The translations under genes and the position numbers were made by a program. A DNA stretch of 32,172 nt, from NCBI GenBank assembly GCA_900772775.1, contig CAAGRW010000192.1, positions 1 through 32,172 on the forward strand, in the 5' to 3' direction. How positions within the stretch are numbered: the first letter of the stretch is position 1; the number at the start of each line of letters is the position of its first letter. The notes beneath the pieces were generated by a model, which was not told where the DNA came from, did not search any database, and saw only the letters and a list, made by a program, of their open reading frames with translations. Below are positions 23,583-32,161 of this stretch, one piece after another. Origin of the DNA: Candidatus Rifleibacteriota bacterium (GTDB lineage Bacteria; Vulcanimicrobiota; Xenobia; Xenobiales; Xenobiaceae).

Positions 23583-25475
23583 GTGAACGCTAATAGTACA
23601 AAGGAAAATACCCAAGATACCAATTGTAAAATAGCCAAAATAGGGGATGAGTTTCCCATCAATCCGGAACTTTTGGAATGGGAAAAGACTGCCGACATCA
23701 AAACTTTGCCGGAACTTATCAGGCGTACTGTAGATGAATACGGAAGTTGCAACTATTTGGGTGTGCGCTCCGGTAACGAGTATAAATTTAAAACTTACAA
23801 CGAAATTTACCAAGAAATTGTCTTTTTTGCTTCGGCTTTACTGGGAGTGGGCTGCCAAATAGGAGATCGAGTAGCTAATTTCTCAGCTAATTGTGTGGAA
23901 TGGCCCGTTGTAGACTTCGGATCTTCCCATGTTGGTTGCATTCATGTGCCCATGTACGCTACTCTGAGCCAGAGCGAGTTTGCCTATATAGTTAAAGATT
24001 GTGGCGCTAAAGTTCTTTTTGTGCTTACTAAAGAACAATTGCAAAAAGCCATAGCTTCTGAAGCTGAATTGCCGGATCTTAAGCATATTGTTGTTTCTTC
24101 AGCTATAGACTTAAGTGGTATTCGAAGTACTAAACAACTTTGGACTTGGCAAGATTTTCTTCGCTACGGTAGGGTACATTTAAATTGTTATCAGTCGCGT
24201 ATAGAAGATATTGTAAGTTCTATAAAAACTACCGACGTAGCCAGCATTATTTATACTTCTGGAACAACTGGTAATCCCAAAGGAGTTATGCTTATGCATG
24301 GCAACTTCTGCAGTCAGGTTGTATCTTTAAAAAACGTAGTCGGCGTCAATCATGAAGATGTGCATCTTTCTTTCTTGCCAGTAGCCCATGTCTTTGAGCG
24401 TATTTTCTTCTATTTAAATACGTATGTGGGTGGATCGATCGGTTTTGCTCAGAGTTTAATTACCGTTTTGCAAGATATGCAAGTTTTGCGTCCGACTACT
24501 TTTACCAGTGTGCCGGCTTTATATATAAAAATTCATGATAGGGCCGTCTCCCATATGACTGGCTTTAAAAGTAAGCCTTTCAAATGGGCTATGAAAGTGG
24601 GTCGCTCTTATAACGCTAACAAACGTTTGGGCAAGGTAGATCGGGCCGGTCGCATTATTCATGCTATCACTCGCAAGATGCTTTTTAGCGATTTGTTTAA
24701 AAAATTCGGTGGCCGTATCCGACTTTTCGTTTCCGGCGGAGCTCCTTTGCCCGCAGACGTGTGTGAATTTTTCCTCGATTTAGGTTTTACTATGCGCGAA
24801 GGTTACGGCCTTACTGAGACTGCGCCGGTTATATGCATAAACAGCGCCGATGATATTTGCCCAGGATCGGTAGGCCCGGCTGTGCCTTTCAGCGCTTTGA
24901 AAATTGCTGAAGATGGAGAAATTCTTACTAAAGGGCCTAATGTTATGCGTGGTTATTTCAAGAACTTGGAAGCCACCAGAGAAGTTATCGATTCCGAAGG
25001 TTGGTTTCATACCGGAGACGTTGGCTATATCGAAGACTCCAAACTTTTTATTACCGATCGCAAAAAGAACCTTTTAGTGCTTTCTAATGGTAAAAATGTG
25101 GCTCCTAGTCAGATTGAAGCTTCTATTTTGAAGAGTGAGTGGATAAATTCAGTAGTTCTGGTTGGCAACAATCGCAGTTGTGTCGGTGCTATTGTAGTTC
25201 CCAATTTTGAAAAATTGCGCTCTTTCTGTGAAAGCAAAAAGATTAGCGTCGAGACTAACGCTGATATGGTAGCTCACCCAGCTGTTCAGGAAGTTATTTG
25301 CAACGAAATAAATGAAGCTTGTGATTCCTTCTCGCCTTATGAAAAAGTAAAGCGTTTCTTTATTTCGCCGCGAGAATTTTCTTTTGCTATGGGGGAACTG
25401 ACGCCTACACAAAAAGTTAAACGTCGCGAAGTAGAGAGAAACTTTAGCGCTGAAGTTGATAAAATGTTTGGCTAA
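23583..25475 (+). CDS. Long-chain fatty acid-CoA ligase (AMP-forming)
   Basis: A 630-aa adenylate-forming enzyme, cytoplasmic or membrane-associated, that converts fatty acid, ATP and CoA to acyl-CoA. The AMP-binding signature IIYTSGTTGNPKGVML is at about residues 222-237, GYGLTETAP near 406-414, and GWFHTGDVGYI with ITDRKKNLLVLSNGKNV marks the hinge and C-terminal domain, ending in LTPTQKVKRR where the catalytic Lys region lies. Length and motifs match the FadD15/FAA1-like long-chain group. The start is GTG at 23583 with GAGG ten bases upstream; no ATG is near. A 100-base gap to the MutL partner suggests its own promoter, and a clear terminator follows. Confidence 0.92.
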   Translation: MNANSTKENTQDTNCKIAKIGDEFPINPELLEWEKTADIKTLPELIRRTVDEYGSCNYLGVRSGNEYKFKTYNEIYQEIVFFASALLGVGCQIGDRVANFSANCVEWPVVDFGSSHVGCIHVPMYATLSQSEFAYIVKDCGAKVLFVLTKEQLQKAIASEAELPDLKHIVVSSAIDLSGIRSTKQLWTWQDFLRYGRVHLNCYQSRIEDIVSSIKTTDVASIIYTSGTTGNPKGVMLMHGNFCSQVVSLKNVVGVNHEDVHLSFLPVAHVFERIFFYLNTYVGGSIGFAQSLITVLQDMQVLRPTTFTSVPALYIKIHDRAVSHMTGFKSKPFKWAMKVGRSYNANKRLGKVDRAGRIIHAITRKMLFSDLFKKFGGRIRLFVSGGAPLPADVCEFFLDLGFTMREGYGLTETAPVICINSADDICPGSVGPAVPFSALKIAEDGEILTKGPNVMRGYFKNLEATREVIDSEGWFHTGDVGYIEDSKLFITDRKKNLLVLSNGKNVAPSQIEASILKSEWINSVVLVGNNRSCVGAIVVPNFEKLRSFCESKKISVETNADMVAHPAVQEVICNEINEACDSFSPYEKVKRFFISPREFSFAMGELTPTQKVKRREVERNFSAEVDKMFG

Positions 25476-25500
25476 ATTCTCTTTTTAGTTGCCAACAAAA

Positions 25501-25559
25501 AACCGAATGGCCCACACGTACCGATATATACTCTTTGTGCGAGGCCCTTCGGTTTTTTT
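25501..25559 (+). terminator. Bidirectional terminator between convergent genes
   Basis: AACCGAATGGCC (25501-25512) pairs with GGCCCTTCGGTT (25543-25554) with one mismatch, and is followed by seven T on plus and by TTTTTT on minus. It serves the acyl-CoA ligase gene and the convergent permease gene. Confidence 0.85.
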
Positions 25560-25595
25560 ATTGCGCATTTTTTATTGTGCATTTAGCAAATGTTG

Positions 25596-26447
25596 TTAGC
25601 TTTTGATAGCTCCAGCCGTTATACCCTTAATAAAATGTTTTTGAATAGACAAGAAGATAATAATGAGAGGCAAAGTGGCCGCCACTGAGCCTGCAGCTAC
25701 TACGCGAAAGTCGCTATCAAAACTGGAAGACAAGTAAGCTAAACCTACGCTTAAAGGGTAATGTGAGTCTGTTTTTAAAACAACCAGCGGCCAAAGGAAG
25801 GCATTCCAGTTGGCTGTGAAGGCGAATAGAGCTACAGTAGCTTGGGTAGGTAAAGTGAGTGGCAGACAAACATGGCGAAATATTTCCCATTCGTTGCACC
25901 CATCTAGACGGGCGGCATCTTCCAGTTCTTGAGGTATGCTCAGAAAGGCTTGACGGCATAGTAATACGGCAAAGACGCTGACTGCGCCGGGTAAGATCAC
26001 TCCTGCCATAGTGTCGTATAAGCCTAAACTTCTTATAGTAGCAAAATTGATGATAGTGTTGGCTTGGCTTGGCAGAGCCAAAGTAGCCATTAGAATAAAA
26101 ATGATCAGCCCCTTGCCTTTAAATTGTAAACGGGCCAGCGGATAGGCAGCCAAGGCGGAGAGGCTTACTTCCAAAGCTACTCCGAATATGCAGTAAATCA
26201 GGGTATTAAGGAAAAAGCGCAGCATAGGAAGCTGGTCTTGAGCCGAGAGAAGACGTTTGTAATAATCAATCGTCCATGTCTGTGGCCACAAGAGGCTCCA
26301 GCCGTTACCATAAACTCCATCGGCACGGCACGAAGTAACCAATAGCCACCAGAAAGGAGCTAGCGCAGCACCTAGGAGCAGTAAAATAAAAATTAGTTTT
26401 AATGTTCGGCCCGAGAGTTGGGCAATTTTTGAGAGAAAAAGATGCAC
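25596..26447 (-). CDS. MalG-type sugar ABC transporter permease
   Basis: A 283-aa inner-membrane permease with six helices (for example LIFILLLLGAALAPFWWLLV and LIIFILMATLALPSQ). The EAA loop that docks the ATPase is present as LEDAARLDGCNEWEIFRHVC followed by LPLT, as in the carbohydrate-uptake CUT1 family. MalF-like partner, solute-binding protein and ATPase genes are not in the window. The start is GTG at 26447 with no ribosome site, only six bases after the Fur stop, so translation is probably coupled to fur. Sugar specificity is unknown. Its position as the last gene before a terminator means a partner, if co-transcribed, is not here. Confidence 0.88.
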   Translation of the reverse strand: MHLFLSKIAQLSGRTLKLIFILLLLGAALAPFWWLLVTSCRADGVYGNGWSLLWPQTWTIDYYKRLLSAQDQLPMLRFFLNTLIYCIFGVALEVSLSALAAYPLARLQFKGKGLIIFILMATLALPSQANTIINFATIRSLGLYDTMAGVILPGAVSVFAVLLCRQAFLSIPQELEDAARLDGCNEWEIFRHVCLPLTLPTQATVALFAFTANWNAFLWPLVVLKTDSHYPLSVGLAYLSSSFDSDFRVVAAGSVAATLPLIIIFLSIQKHFIKGITAGAIKS

Positions 26448-26453
26448 GTTTTT

Positions 26454-26885
26454 TTAGTGATGGCAGCATTCTATTTTTGATGGAGTTACTCTTTTTTTGC
26501 CGCCTCGATTACATTCAGCGCAAGTTCCATACAAAAAGACCACATGCTCATCGACAATAAAATCGCTGGGAATATTGTGTATATCGGCTCCTATACAACA
26601 GTCGATTTCATAAACTTTGCCGCAATTTTTACAATGAAAATGATGATGGTGGTGCTTGCCAGCAATTTCGTAGCAAGTGCTCTTGCCGGGAACGTCTATA
26701 GCTTTGAAAATGCCATCTTCTGTGAAGAATTTTACGCTGCGGTAAACAGTTGCTATACCTAAGTTGGGTAAGAGCTTTTGCGAAGCAACTAAGATCTCTT
26801 GAGGAGAGAGAGGACGATCTGCTTCTTTTACTATTTGGCGGATGATATTTCTTTGCTGTGTTCCGCGTCTGACGACTTTACTCAC
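26454..26885 (-). CDS. Fur-family metal-responsive repressor
   Basis: A 143-aa regulator with the N-terminal winged helix (LSPQEILVASQKLLPNLGIATVYRSVKFF) and C-terminal metal-binding dimer domain. HHHHHFHCKNCGKVYEID (His78-82, His84, Cys85, Cys88) and CAEC (Cys122, Cys125) supply the regulatory and structural zinc sites seen in Fur, Zur and PerR. The protein ends in ECCHH, an added Cys/His tail. Which metal or peroxide it senses cannot be told; the five-His run and absence of an iron-uptake neighbour leave Zur or PerR open. The start is GTG at 26885 with GAGG six bases upstream. It is co-transcribed with a lone sugar permease. Confidence 0.9.
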   Translation of the reverse strand: MSKVVRRGTQQRNIIRQIVKEADRPLSPQEILVASQKLLPNLGIATVYRSVKFFTEDGIFKAIDVPGKSTCYEIAGKHHHHHFHCKNCGKVYEIDCCIGADIHNIPSDFIVDEHVVFLYGTCAECNRGGKKRVTPSKIECCHH

Positions 26886-26960
26886 ACTAAACCTCTTTTG
26901 TTGGCAGTTGCCTATATAAAGTGCAAGACAACTGTTCTCTAATCATAACTGACAAATAAG

Positions 26961-26997
26961 AGCGGGGGCTGCTTCCCTAGAGAAGCTGGCTCCCGCT
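26961..26997 (-). terminator. Probable terminator after the surface-protein gene
   Basis: AGCGGGGGC...CTTC pairs with GAAG...GCTCCCGCT, a strong GC-rich hairpin with a small bulge. On minus it is followed by CTTATTTG, a poor T-run, so termination may be partial. It lies between the surface-protein stop and the Fur promoter region. Confidence 0.45.
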
Positions 26998-27045
26998 TTG
27001 CCTATCTATATATATTCAAGAACGATTATATTGGTTCCTTATCAA

Positions 27046-29100
27046 CTAAGGATGAGAGAAAGTAAAAGTCTGATCATCGGAAGTAAATTTCTTACTCCAT
27101 TTGCCGGTGATTTCGCGAGCTCTCTTACCTCTGCTTTTCCAAGTGATAGTTATATTGTAAGTTTCGTCCAAATTGGCTTCGTCACAGCGCAACTCGGTGT
27201 AGTTGTCGCCATTGTCGTCCCACCAAGTGTTTTGCCAGTGCTTGCTGAGATTGCCGTCTTGAGTTACTTCGATCTTGGAGATATATAAACGGCGCTCTCT
27301 GGGGCCGACGCGCAAACTCTCAGCTCTAATGGTGAAGTTTCCGGTTTTAACTGCTTCTTCACCGTCAGCTGTTTGATCTTTGGGTAGCTTGGTAAGCTCG
27401 ACTTTTACTCTTTTGGTTTGCCCGTCGTTAATAGCAATTTTGCCACGACCGACTTTGTAGCCAGATTTGGAAACGGAAATGCGCACTAAACGGTCGGAGG
27501 GAACATTTCTAATAATGAAAGCGCCACTCTGATCGGTTAAGCCTCGCTGACCGCTACTTAAAGCTACTCTGGCTCCTTTAATCGGCCGTCCTTGGTAAGA
27601 GACTACTTCGCCTACCAATGTGGCACTGCCGTTAAGTACGGAACCACCCGGCAAGAGGTAAGAAGCGTCGTCGTCTGAAGCTGCTTGGCGCAATTTGCTT
27701 TGAACTTGGCTGCGCTTTTCGTAATAGTCGGCGTTATTTTTCTGCTGTTCGACTTCTAAAGCTACGTCGTCGGGGGAGACTGCCTTGACGGCTTTGGCTT
27801 GGGGAGCGGAATTTTTACTAGAATTGGCGCCGACTTTGTCAAGATCTATGTTGTTTAAATCATATTCTGCGTTGGCAATTTGCTCGTCGAGAGAACTGAG
27901 CTTTTTAACAGACGCAGAAGCGGTAGATTTTGAAGCGGACCCCTTTGTCACTGCTGTTTTGGGAGCAGTTTTAGGTGTTGCATTAGTAGATTTTGTAGCA
28001 GGTTTCAGGCTGATATTTGTTTTGTTGGCTGATGGTTTGGTAGATACAGCTTTGCCTGTAGCTCCTGCTTTGACAGCTGAAGGAGCAGCTTTAGCCAAAT
28101 TCGTTTTAGAAGTAGAAATAGCCACTAAATTGGCTGTGCTCGGCTTGCCATTGACGCTGACTCGCAGAGAACCGGAAGGTATACCTTGAGCCATTTTAAA
28201 TTTGATATAGTTCTGTTGCCAATCTAAGATGCAACTATTGGGAAGAGCCATACCGGCAACAGATACTGTTCCTGTTTCTTTATTGCCTAAACGGTTGCCC
28301 TTTACAAAGACAATGTCGCCTACAGCCGGATTGGCTGGGGTAACTTGGGTTACTTCGGGAAAAGCCTGAGAGGGCAAGTTTATGTTCCAATTTAAGCGCA
28401 AAGGCTCGCGGCAATAAAGAGCAAAAATTTGGCCGGGAGCTACTAAACTATTTAAACTTTTTTCAGTTTTGGTCCAGCGACCGTTGACGAAAGTATTGCT
28501 TTGAGGAGAGATCCAGGTTCGCTGTGGCCAGCTAGCTCTTTCTTTAAGATCTGTTGGCACGATAGTCTGGCCACTCATATTGGTGAGAGTGACGGCAGGG
28601 TTATTTACCGCTTTCATACTGGGCAACCCTACTAAGTTCCAACCGGGTTGCAAGCTGGTAGTAAGCGGCTGAGATGATTGATTATTGCCGGTAAAGTAAA
28701 TTTTACAGGGAGAGTCAGAATAGGTTATGTACGCTAAGCCGGGTTCTAAACTTTGAGGATTGTTTACCGGATCGATGGGTACGTAAGAATTTCGGCTCAT
28801 TTTATAGAGCATGCGCTTTAAGCCCCAGACTGAATCAACTTGTCTGACTGGGAAAGAAATTATTTGCCAGCCGGCTACGGCGCTTATAGAGTTGGCTTTG
28901 CCAATGACGGGAGGAACAGTCTGGGCCGAATAGGTGATGGCTGGAGGCGGAGCTGCGGGTAAAGGAGGAGGAGCCTCCTGACCTGCAGTTTGGGCTGATA
29001 CTTCAGAGCTGAGTAAGCAGCTTAAGAACAATACCGCTAAAAGTATTCCTAGACAACGGCTTTGCGGTTTGAGCCAGTTGCTTGGTACATTTCTTTTCAC
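27046..29100 (-). CDS. Secreted multidomain protein with IPT/TIG-like and carboxypeptidase-regulatory-like domains
   Basis: A 684-aa exported protein. Residues 1-36 form a signal peptide (CLGILLAVLFLSCLLSS, cut near VSA). After a Pro/Ala linker comes a beta domain with two related motifs, GWQIISFPV and GWNLVGLPS. Residues about 260-330 resemble an IPT/TIG fold (FPEVTQVTPANPAVGDIVFV), then an Ala/Lys/Ser/Thr-rich linker of ~70 residues and a charged helical stretch. Residues about 500-575 match the CarboxypepD_reg-like beta sandwich (GEVVSYQGRPIKGARVAL; GAFIIRNVP). A final ~100-residue beta domain ends the chain. The start is GTG at 29100 with GGGAG about 14 bases upstream. It is likely a surface or cell-envelope adhesin-like protein; the ligand is unknown. 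Confidence 0.72.
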   Translation of the reverse strand: MKRNVPSNWLKPQSRCLGILLAVLFLSCLLSSEVSAQTAGQEAPPPLPAAPPPAITYSAQTVPPVIGKANSISAVAGWQIISFPVRQVDSVWGLKRMLYKMSRNSYVPIDPVNNPQSLEPGLAYITYSDSPCKIYFTGNNQSSQPLTTSLQPGWNLVGLPSMKAVNNPAVTLTNMSGQTIVPTDLKERASWPQRTWISPQSNTFVNGRWTKTEKSLNSLVAPGQIFALYCREPLRLNWNINLPSQAFPEVTQVTPANPAVGDIVFVKGNRLGNKETGTVSVAGMALPNSCILDWQQNYIKFKMAQGIPSGSLRVSVNGKPSTANLVAISTSKTNLAKAAPSAVKAGATGKAVSTKPSANKTNISLKPATKSTNATPKTAPKTAVTKGSASKSTASASVKKLSSLDEQIANAEYDLNNIDLDKVGANSSKNSAPQAKAVKAVSPDDVALEVEQQKNNADYYEKRSQVQSKLRQAASDDDASYLLPGGSVLNGSATLVGEVVSYQGRPIKGARVALSSGQRGLTDQSGAFIIRNVPSDRLVRISVSKSGYKVGRGKIAINDGQTKRVKVELTKLPKDQTADGEEAVKTGNFTIRAESLRVGPRERRLYISKIEVTQDGNLSKHWQNTWWDDNGDNYTELRCDEANLDETYNITITWKSRGKRAREITGKWSKKFTSDDQTFTFSHP

Positions 29101-29253
29101 TGAATTATTTTATCTCCCAATTGTTTGAAGGGGCTCGGAACCCGCCGACTTTGCAGAAACAGCGCCGCCAAAGGCAAACTTGTTTAGTTCGAACCGCTTA
29201 TTTGTAATAAAGTTTAGCAGCAATCTACTGTTTCTGAAAGCTTAAATTTTAAC

Positions 29254-30477
29254 TTAATTTGAGCTGAACTCCTTCGCTTTTGGCGGAAGAGAAAAAGGCA
29301 AGTTTTCGGAGTAAATTTTTTGACTGATCTGAGAATCTTTTTCCAGAATTTTGCCAGAATCCAGCAAGGCCTGACTGAGATTGTCAAGCTTAAGATTATC
29401 TGTTTGGGGTAAAAGATAGAGAGCATTGGCAAAATGGCGCCCTAAAGTGTGGCAAGCTAAAGCTAAAGCTTGGTATTGCTCTAAATGGATAGGCAAAGAG
29501 TGGCTAGCTAGTTCTCGTTCTATTTCTGGTGGAATAGGTTGGGCTTGACGGAGTTCGCTGTGACAAGCTTGTTGATAGTATTTCTCCCAAGCTAGTAAGC
29601 ACTGATAAAAAGCTTGGGTGAATTGTTGACTGTATTCGTGCGGCGTTTGTCCATTTTTATCGGTAGAATCGATAGCTTGACTTAAATCTCTTATCGGATA
29701 ATTGTCAGAGCTGGGCCCCAGATTCTCTCCTATAGTTGTGAGCTTATTGGAAGAGAGACCCAAAGCTCTTTGACGCAATATGTCCCATATTATTGGCGGC
29801 TCATGCCAAGCGGCCAGTAAAGAGCAACAATCGGCAAAAGCTTCATGGACGGCAGCGGTTTCAAAGTCTTTATAATCGTAGTTGTGGCGACTGTCTAAGA
29901 TAGCGTGGCCAGTTTCGTGACTGATAGCGTCGGGGTGAATGTAGTCGGCGTTATGGCTGAGCCCTATGCATTTGAAAGGCGCTTGTTGGTAAAAAGGTAA
30001 ACTACTTTGCACCTGAGGATGGCCTATCACAATAGGCATAGGCTGGTCGCTTAAAGTAAAATCCCGTCCCAAATCGGCTGAAAAGGAGTCAAGCGTCTTT
30101 TGTGCCGTTTGTATAGCTTGCAAATGCTGCCCTGAGCATTCGAGCGAATCTTCCTCAATTTTAGGCAAAATTTCGCCCAAGTTGCGCTCCGGGCCGTAGT
30201 GCCATACCTCAAAATCTTGGCTGCGTGCCACTACAGGTACGTGCCAATGCTGGTAAAATGGACGCCATTCCGGCCCTTGTTGCGGCGGCAATAGCTTTTC
30301 TTGAGCGGTAACGGCGGACATTTCACTTTTGTCTTGAGGCTGCACGCTTAAAACTTCCAAAGTTTCAGCCAATTCAGTTGGGGCTGCTCGGTTGGGAGCT
30401 GCGTGGGTGCGACAATTTAAACTAAAGCCAGGCAAAGAACGATAAGCTAAGTTGTCAATTGTCGCATAGTTATACAC
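29254..30477 (-). CDS. Thermolysin-like (gluzincin) zinc metalloprotease homologue
   Basis: About 407 aa. The active-site region reads SHETGHAILD and, 21 residues after the second His, HEAFADCCSLLAA. This gives the HExxH zinc motif plus a downstream Glu ligand and an Asp four residues later, the same spacing as the Glu/Asp pair of thermolysin (M4-type). There is no signal peptide, unlike most secreted M4 enzymes, and the usual propeptide is absent, so it may act inside the cell or be exported by another route. I chose GTG at 30477 because AGGAAAGGG lies nine bases upstream; a TTG at 30552 is open but has no ribosome site. Substrate unknown. Confidence 0.7.
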   Translation of the reverse strand: MYNYATIDNLAYRSLPGFSLNCRTHAAPNRAAPTELAETLEVLSVQPQDKSEMSAVTAQEKLLPPQQGPEWRPFYQHWHVPVVARSQDFEVWHYGPERNLGEILPKIEEDSLECSGQHLQAIQTAQKTLDSFSADLGRDFTLSDQPMPIVIGHPQVQSSLPFYQQAPFKCIGLSHNADYIHPDAISHETGHAILDSRHNYDYKDFETAAVHEAFADCCSLLAAWHEPPIIWDILRQRALGLSSNKLTTIGENLGPSSDNYPIRDLSQAIDSTDKNGQTPHEYSQQFTQAFYQCLLAWEKYYQQACHSELRQAQPIPPEIERELASHSLPIHLEQYQALALACHTLGRHFANALYLLPQTDNLKLDNLSQALLDSGKILEKDSQISQKIYSENLPFSLPPKAKEFSSN

Positions 30478-30822
30478 GTCAGTCGGCCCTTTCCTTTGCT
30501 TTGTACTGAGGCCGACAGCTTTGGTAGGGGAGATATCAGCCTTTGTACCCAAAGTATGACAGACAAAAGTGACAAAAACTGTGCCATCTTATTAAGGGGC
30601 GATTGCCGCCGCTTTGCAAATGTGTGAACGTTTGCGTTTGGGCTCTGCTCTAGTTGGCCCGCAAGGCGATTTTGTGAAGCTGAGCGCCTTAATTTTGAGG
30701 GCTAAGGCTGAAAATAACCAATCCCGGCAAACATATCAAAAGAGCAAGCATATCAAAAAGCCGCTCCGACTTTTTGTGTGGTCGGAGCGGCTCTGTAGCG
30801 CCTAATATGGGTAATGAAAAGC
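30478..30822. other. 345-base intergenic region
   Basis: I see no supported gene here apart from the terminator near its right edge. The short open frame on plus (about 30614-30805) has no ribosome site and runs through that terminator. The region must hold the promoter of the metalloprotease gene, but no convincing -35/-10 pair stands out. Confidence 0.6.
30755..30792 (-). terminator. Strong rho-independent terminator of the AHSA1-domain gene
   Basis: AGCCGCTCCGAC (30759-30770) and GTCGGAGCGGCT (30781-30792) form a perfect 12-bp stem with a 10-base loop; on minus it is followed by TTTTT. It lies 31 bases downstream of the AHSA1-domain gene. Confidence 0.9.
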
Positions 30823-31935
30823 CTAATCGTCTTCTTCGTCGAGCTCTTCGCCGGGATTGGGCACAGGCTCAGGAGTTTCGTCCTCTGGCTCAAGCGGAGG
30901 TGTGGGCAGTTCATTTTCTTCAAATGAATCGGCACTTTGGATGAGCTCTTCTTTAATTTTGGCTGCTTGCTCTTCAGCTTCGCGAGTCATACGCAAGAGC
31001 TCATCTTCGCCGCTGCCAGCTTGCAGAATTTCTTGGGCTGCTGCTAAAGCTGCCGCTTGAGCTTCGGCTTGCATCTTGGCTTGGCGCTCAGCTTCTTTGG
31101 CGGCCTTGCGGGCGGCGATAGTTTGACGTGCTTCTTCTTCAGCTTTTAAAATGATGTGAAGCACGCTGACAGCTTGCTCCATAAAGCGATTGATATCAGC
31201 CAATTTTTCGTCGCTGATAGCGTCTCCGTAGGTGGAGCCACGAACTAGAATAGCCGTGCGCTCGGCACTACCGGTAAAAGATTTTAATTCGATAAAACCG
31301 GAGATCTCTCGCCAGGTAACTAAAAGTTCGTGGCTGGTGACAGCCATTACTTTTCCGGTAAGGTTCATGCCATTTTTAAGCTTTAAATTAACCGGAGTGC
31401 CCGGTTCGCCAATAGAGCCGGATTTGGCCAACCATTTAGTGAGGCCGTCCGCATCTTTATAGTAGTGCATAAGACGGCTATTTTCGTAGGGAGCGGTAAT
31501 AATAGCGAAAAAAGTTCGGCGATTTTTATTCCAAAAATTCTCTACATAGGTTTTAAATAAGGCCAAAGACATTTCCCAACCGGATTTGGCGTCGCCAGCT
31601 CCGGCTTGGCCATCGGCACCTGGGCCGGTTTCGACTATTTCGACACGACAGCCCTCACCATAGGAACGTATGGAAATATTGAGCGTCTGTGTGCCTAAGC
31701 CGGGAATAAGCGACTTCATGACCACTTTCTTAGGGGGGATAATAGTTGGCAAATAGTAGTCTATACTGAAGCCAAACTTCTCCCAAGTCATGGTTAAAGT
31801 ACCACCATAGCCTGGCCAACCTACAACCTTATCACAGAACCAGCGAGACAAATGCTCCGGTTCTGTCCAGGCTTCAAAGGCACGCTCTGGGGCAACTTTG
31901 GTAATTGTATATCGTCTTATCTCCGGGACGCTCAT
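30823..31935 (-). CDS. Double AHSA1/SRPBCC-domain protein with coiled-coil and acidic tail
   Basis: A 370-aa cytoplasmic protein. Residues about 1-145 match the AHSA1 branch of the SRPBCC (Bet v 1-like) fold: APERAFEAWTEPEHLSRWF, VEIVETG, and the final GWEMSLALFKTYVENFW helix. Residues about 150-265 look like a second, weaker copy (SRLMHYYKDADGLTKWLAKS, LLVTWREISGFIELKSF). Residues 267-345 are an Ala/Glu/Lys/Arg-rich coiled coil (RQTIAARKAAKEAERQAKMQ), and the end is acidic and Pro-rich. AHSA1 in eukaryotes binds Hsp90; bacterial homologues are diverse and mostly unassigned. ATG at 31935 has only a weak ribosome site. The terminator at 30755-30792 follows. Confidence 0.8.
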   Translation of the reverse strand: MSVPEIRRYTITKVAPERAFEAWTEPEHLSRWFCDKVVGWPGYGGTLTMTWEKFGFSIDYYLPTIIPPKKVVMKSLIPGLGTQTLNISIRSYGEGCRVEIVETGPGADGQAGAGDAKSGWEMSLALFKTYVENFWNKNRRTFFAIITAPYENSRLMHYYKDADGLTKWLAKSGSIGEPGTPVNLKLKNGMNLTGKVMAVTSHELLVTWREISGFIELKSFTGSAERTAILVRGSTYGDAISDEKLADINRFMEQAVSVLHIILKAEEEARQTIAARKAAKEAERQAKMQAEAQAAALAAAQEILQAGSGEDELLRMTREAEEQAAKIKEELIQSADSFEENELPTPPLEPEDETPEPVPNPGEELDEEDD

Positions 31936-32082
31936 AAGCTCTGAAGGGTTCGCCTATTATCTGTGAATTCCTAGTCCTTTAGGAGTCGCCGTTATCTTGG
32001 TTTTCCCTGCTTGCGTGGCTAAAGATCAATTTTGGCTAATCTTTTATAACGTTTGTTTAAGCCATCTAAATTATTACCGCAA

Positions 32083-32161
32083 GTGCCGTAAAGCCCCTGC
32101 CTTCAGGTATGGGGATATGAGGCACGTCCACCGAATTTGCGCAAGCAATTGAAAGTGGACG
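32083..32161 (+). ncRNA. Structured RNA-like element, possibly an IS200/IS605 right end (omega-RNA-like)
   Basis: Nested inverted repeats: GTGCC (32083-32087) pairs with GGCAC (32121-32125) and encloses CCCC (32094-32097)/GGGG (32111-32114). Then CGTCCAC (32125-32131) pairs with GTGGACG (32155-32161) and encloses TTGC-GCAA-GCAA, a small stem with a GCAA loop. From memory, GCCGTAAAGCCCC followed by a hairpin resembles TnpB right ends and omega-RNA scaffolds of IS200/IS605-type elements. No tnpB gene is present upstream within the 150 free bases, so if this is right, it is a solo or truncated copy. The window end cuts the region. Confidence 0.38.

Noticed and set aside
27785..28189. 134-codon plus-strand open frame opposite the surface-protein gene
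   Set aside because: It is antisense to the Ala/Lys-rich linker, whose biased codons leave the opposite strand open; it shows no protein family.
29180..29200. GTTCGAAC-like sequence resembling a tRNA T-loop
   Set aside because: No acceptor stem, anticodon arm or D arm can be built around it on either strand.
30731..30759. Repeated CATATCAAAA as a CRISPR-like or iteron repeat
   Set aside because: There are only two copies of about ten bases, next to a terminator.
30614..30805. Short plus-strand open frame of 63 codons as a gene
   Set aside because: It lacks a ribosome site, has no recognisable domain and runs through the perfect 12-bp terminator stem.
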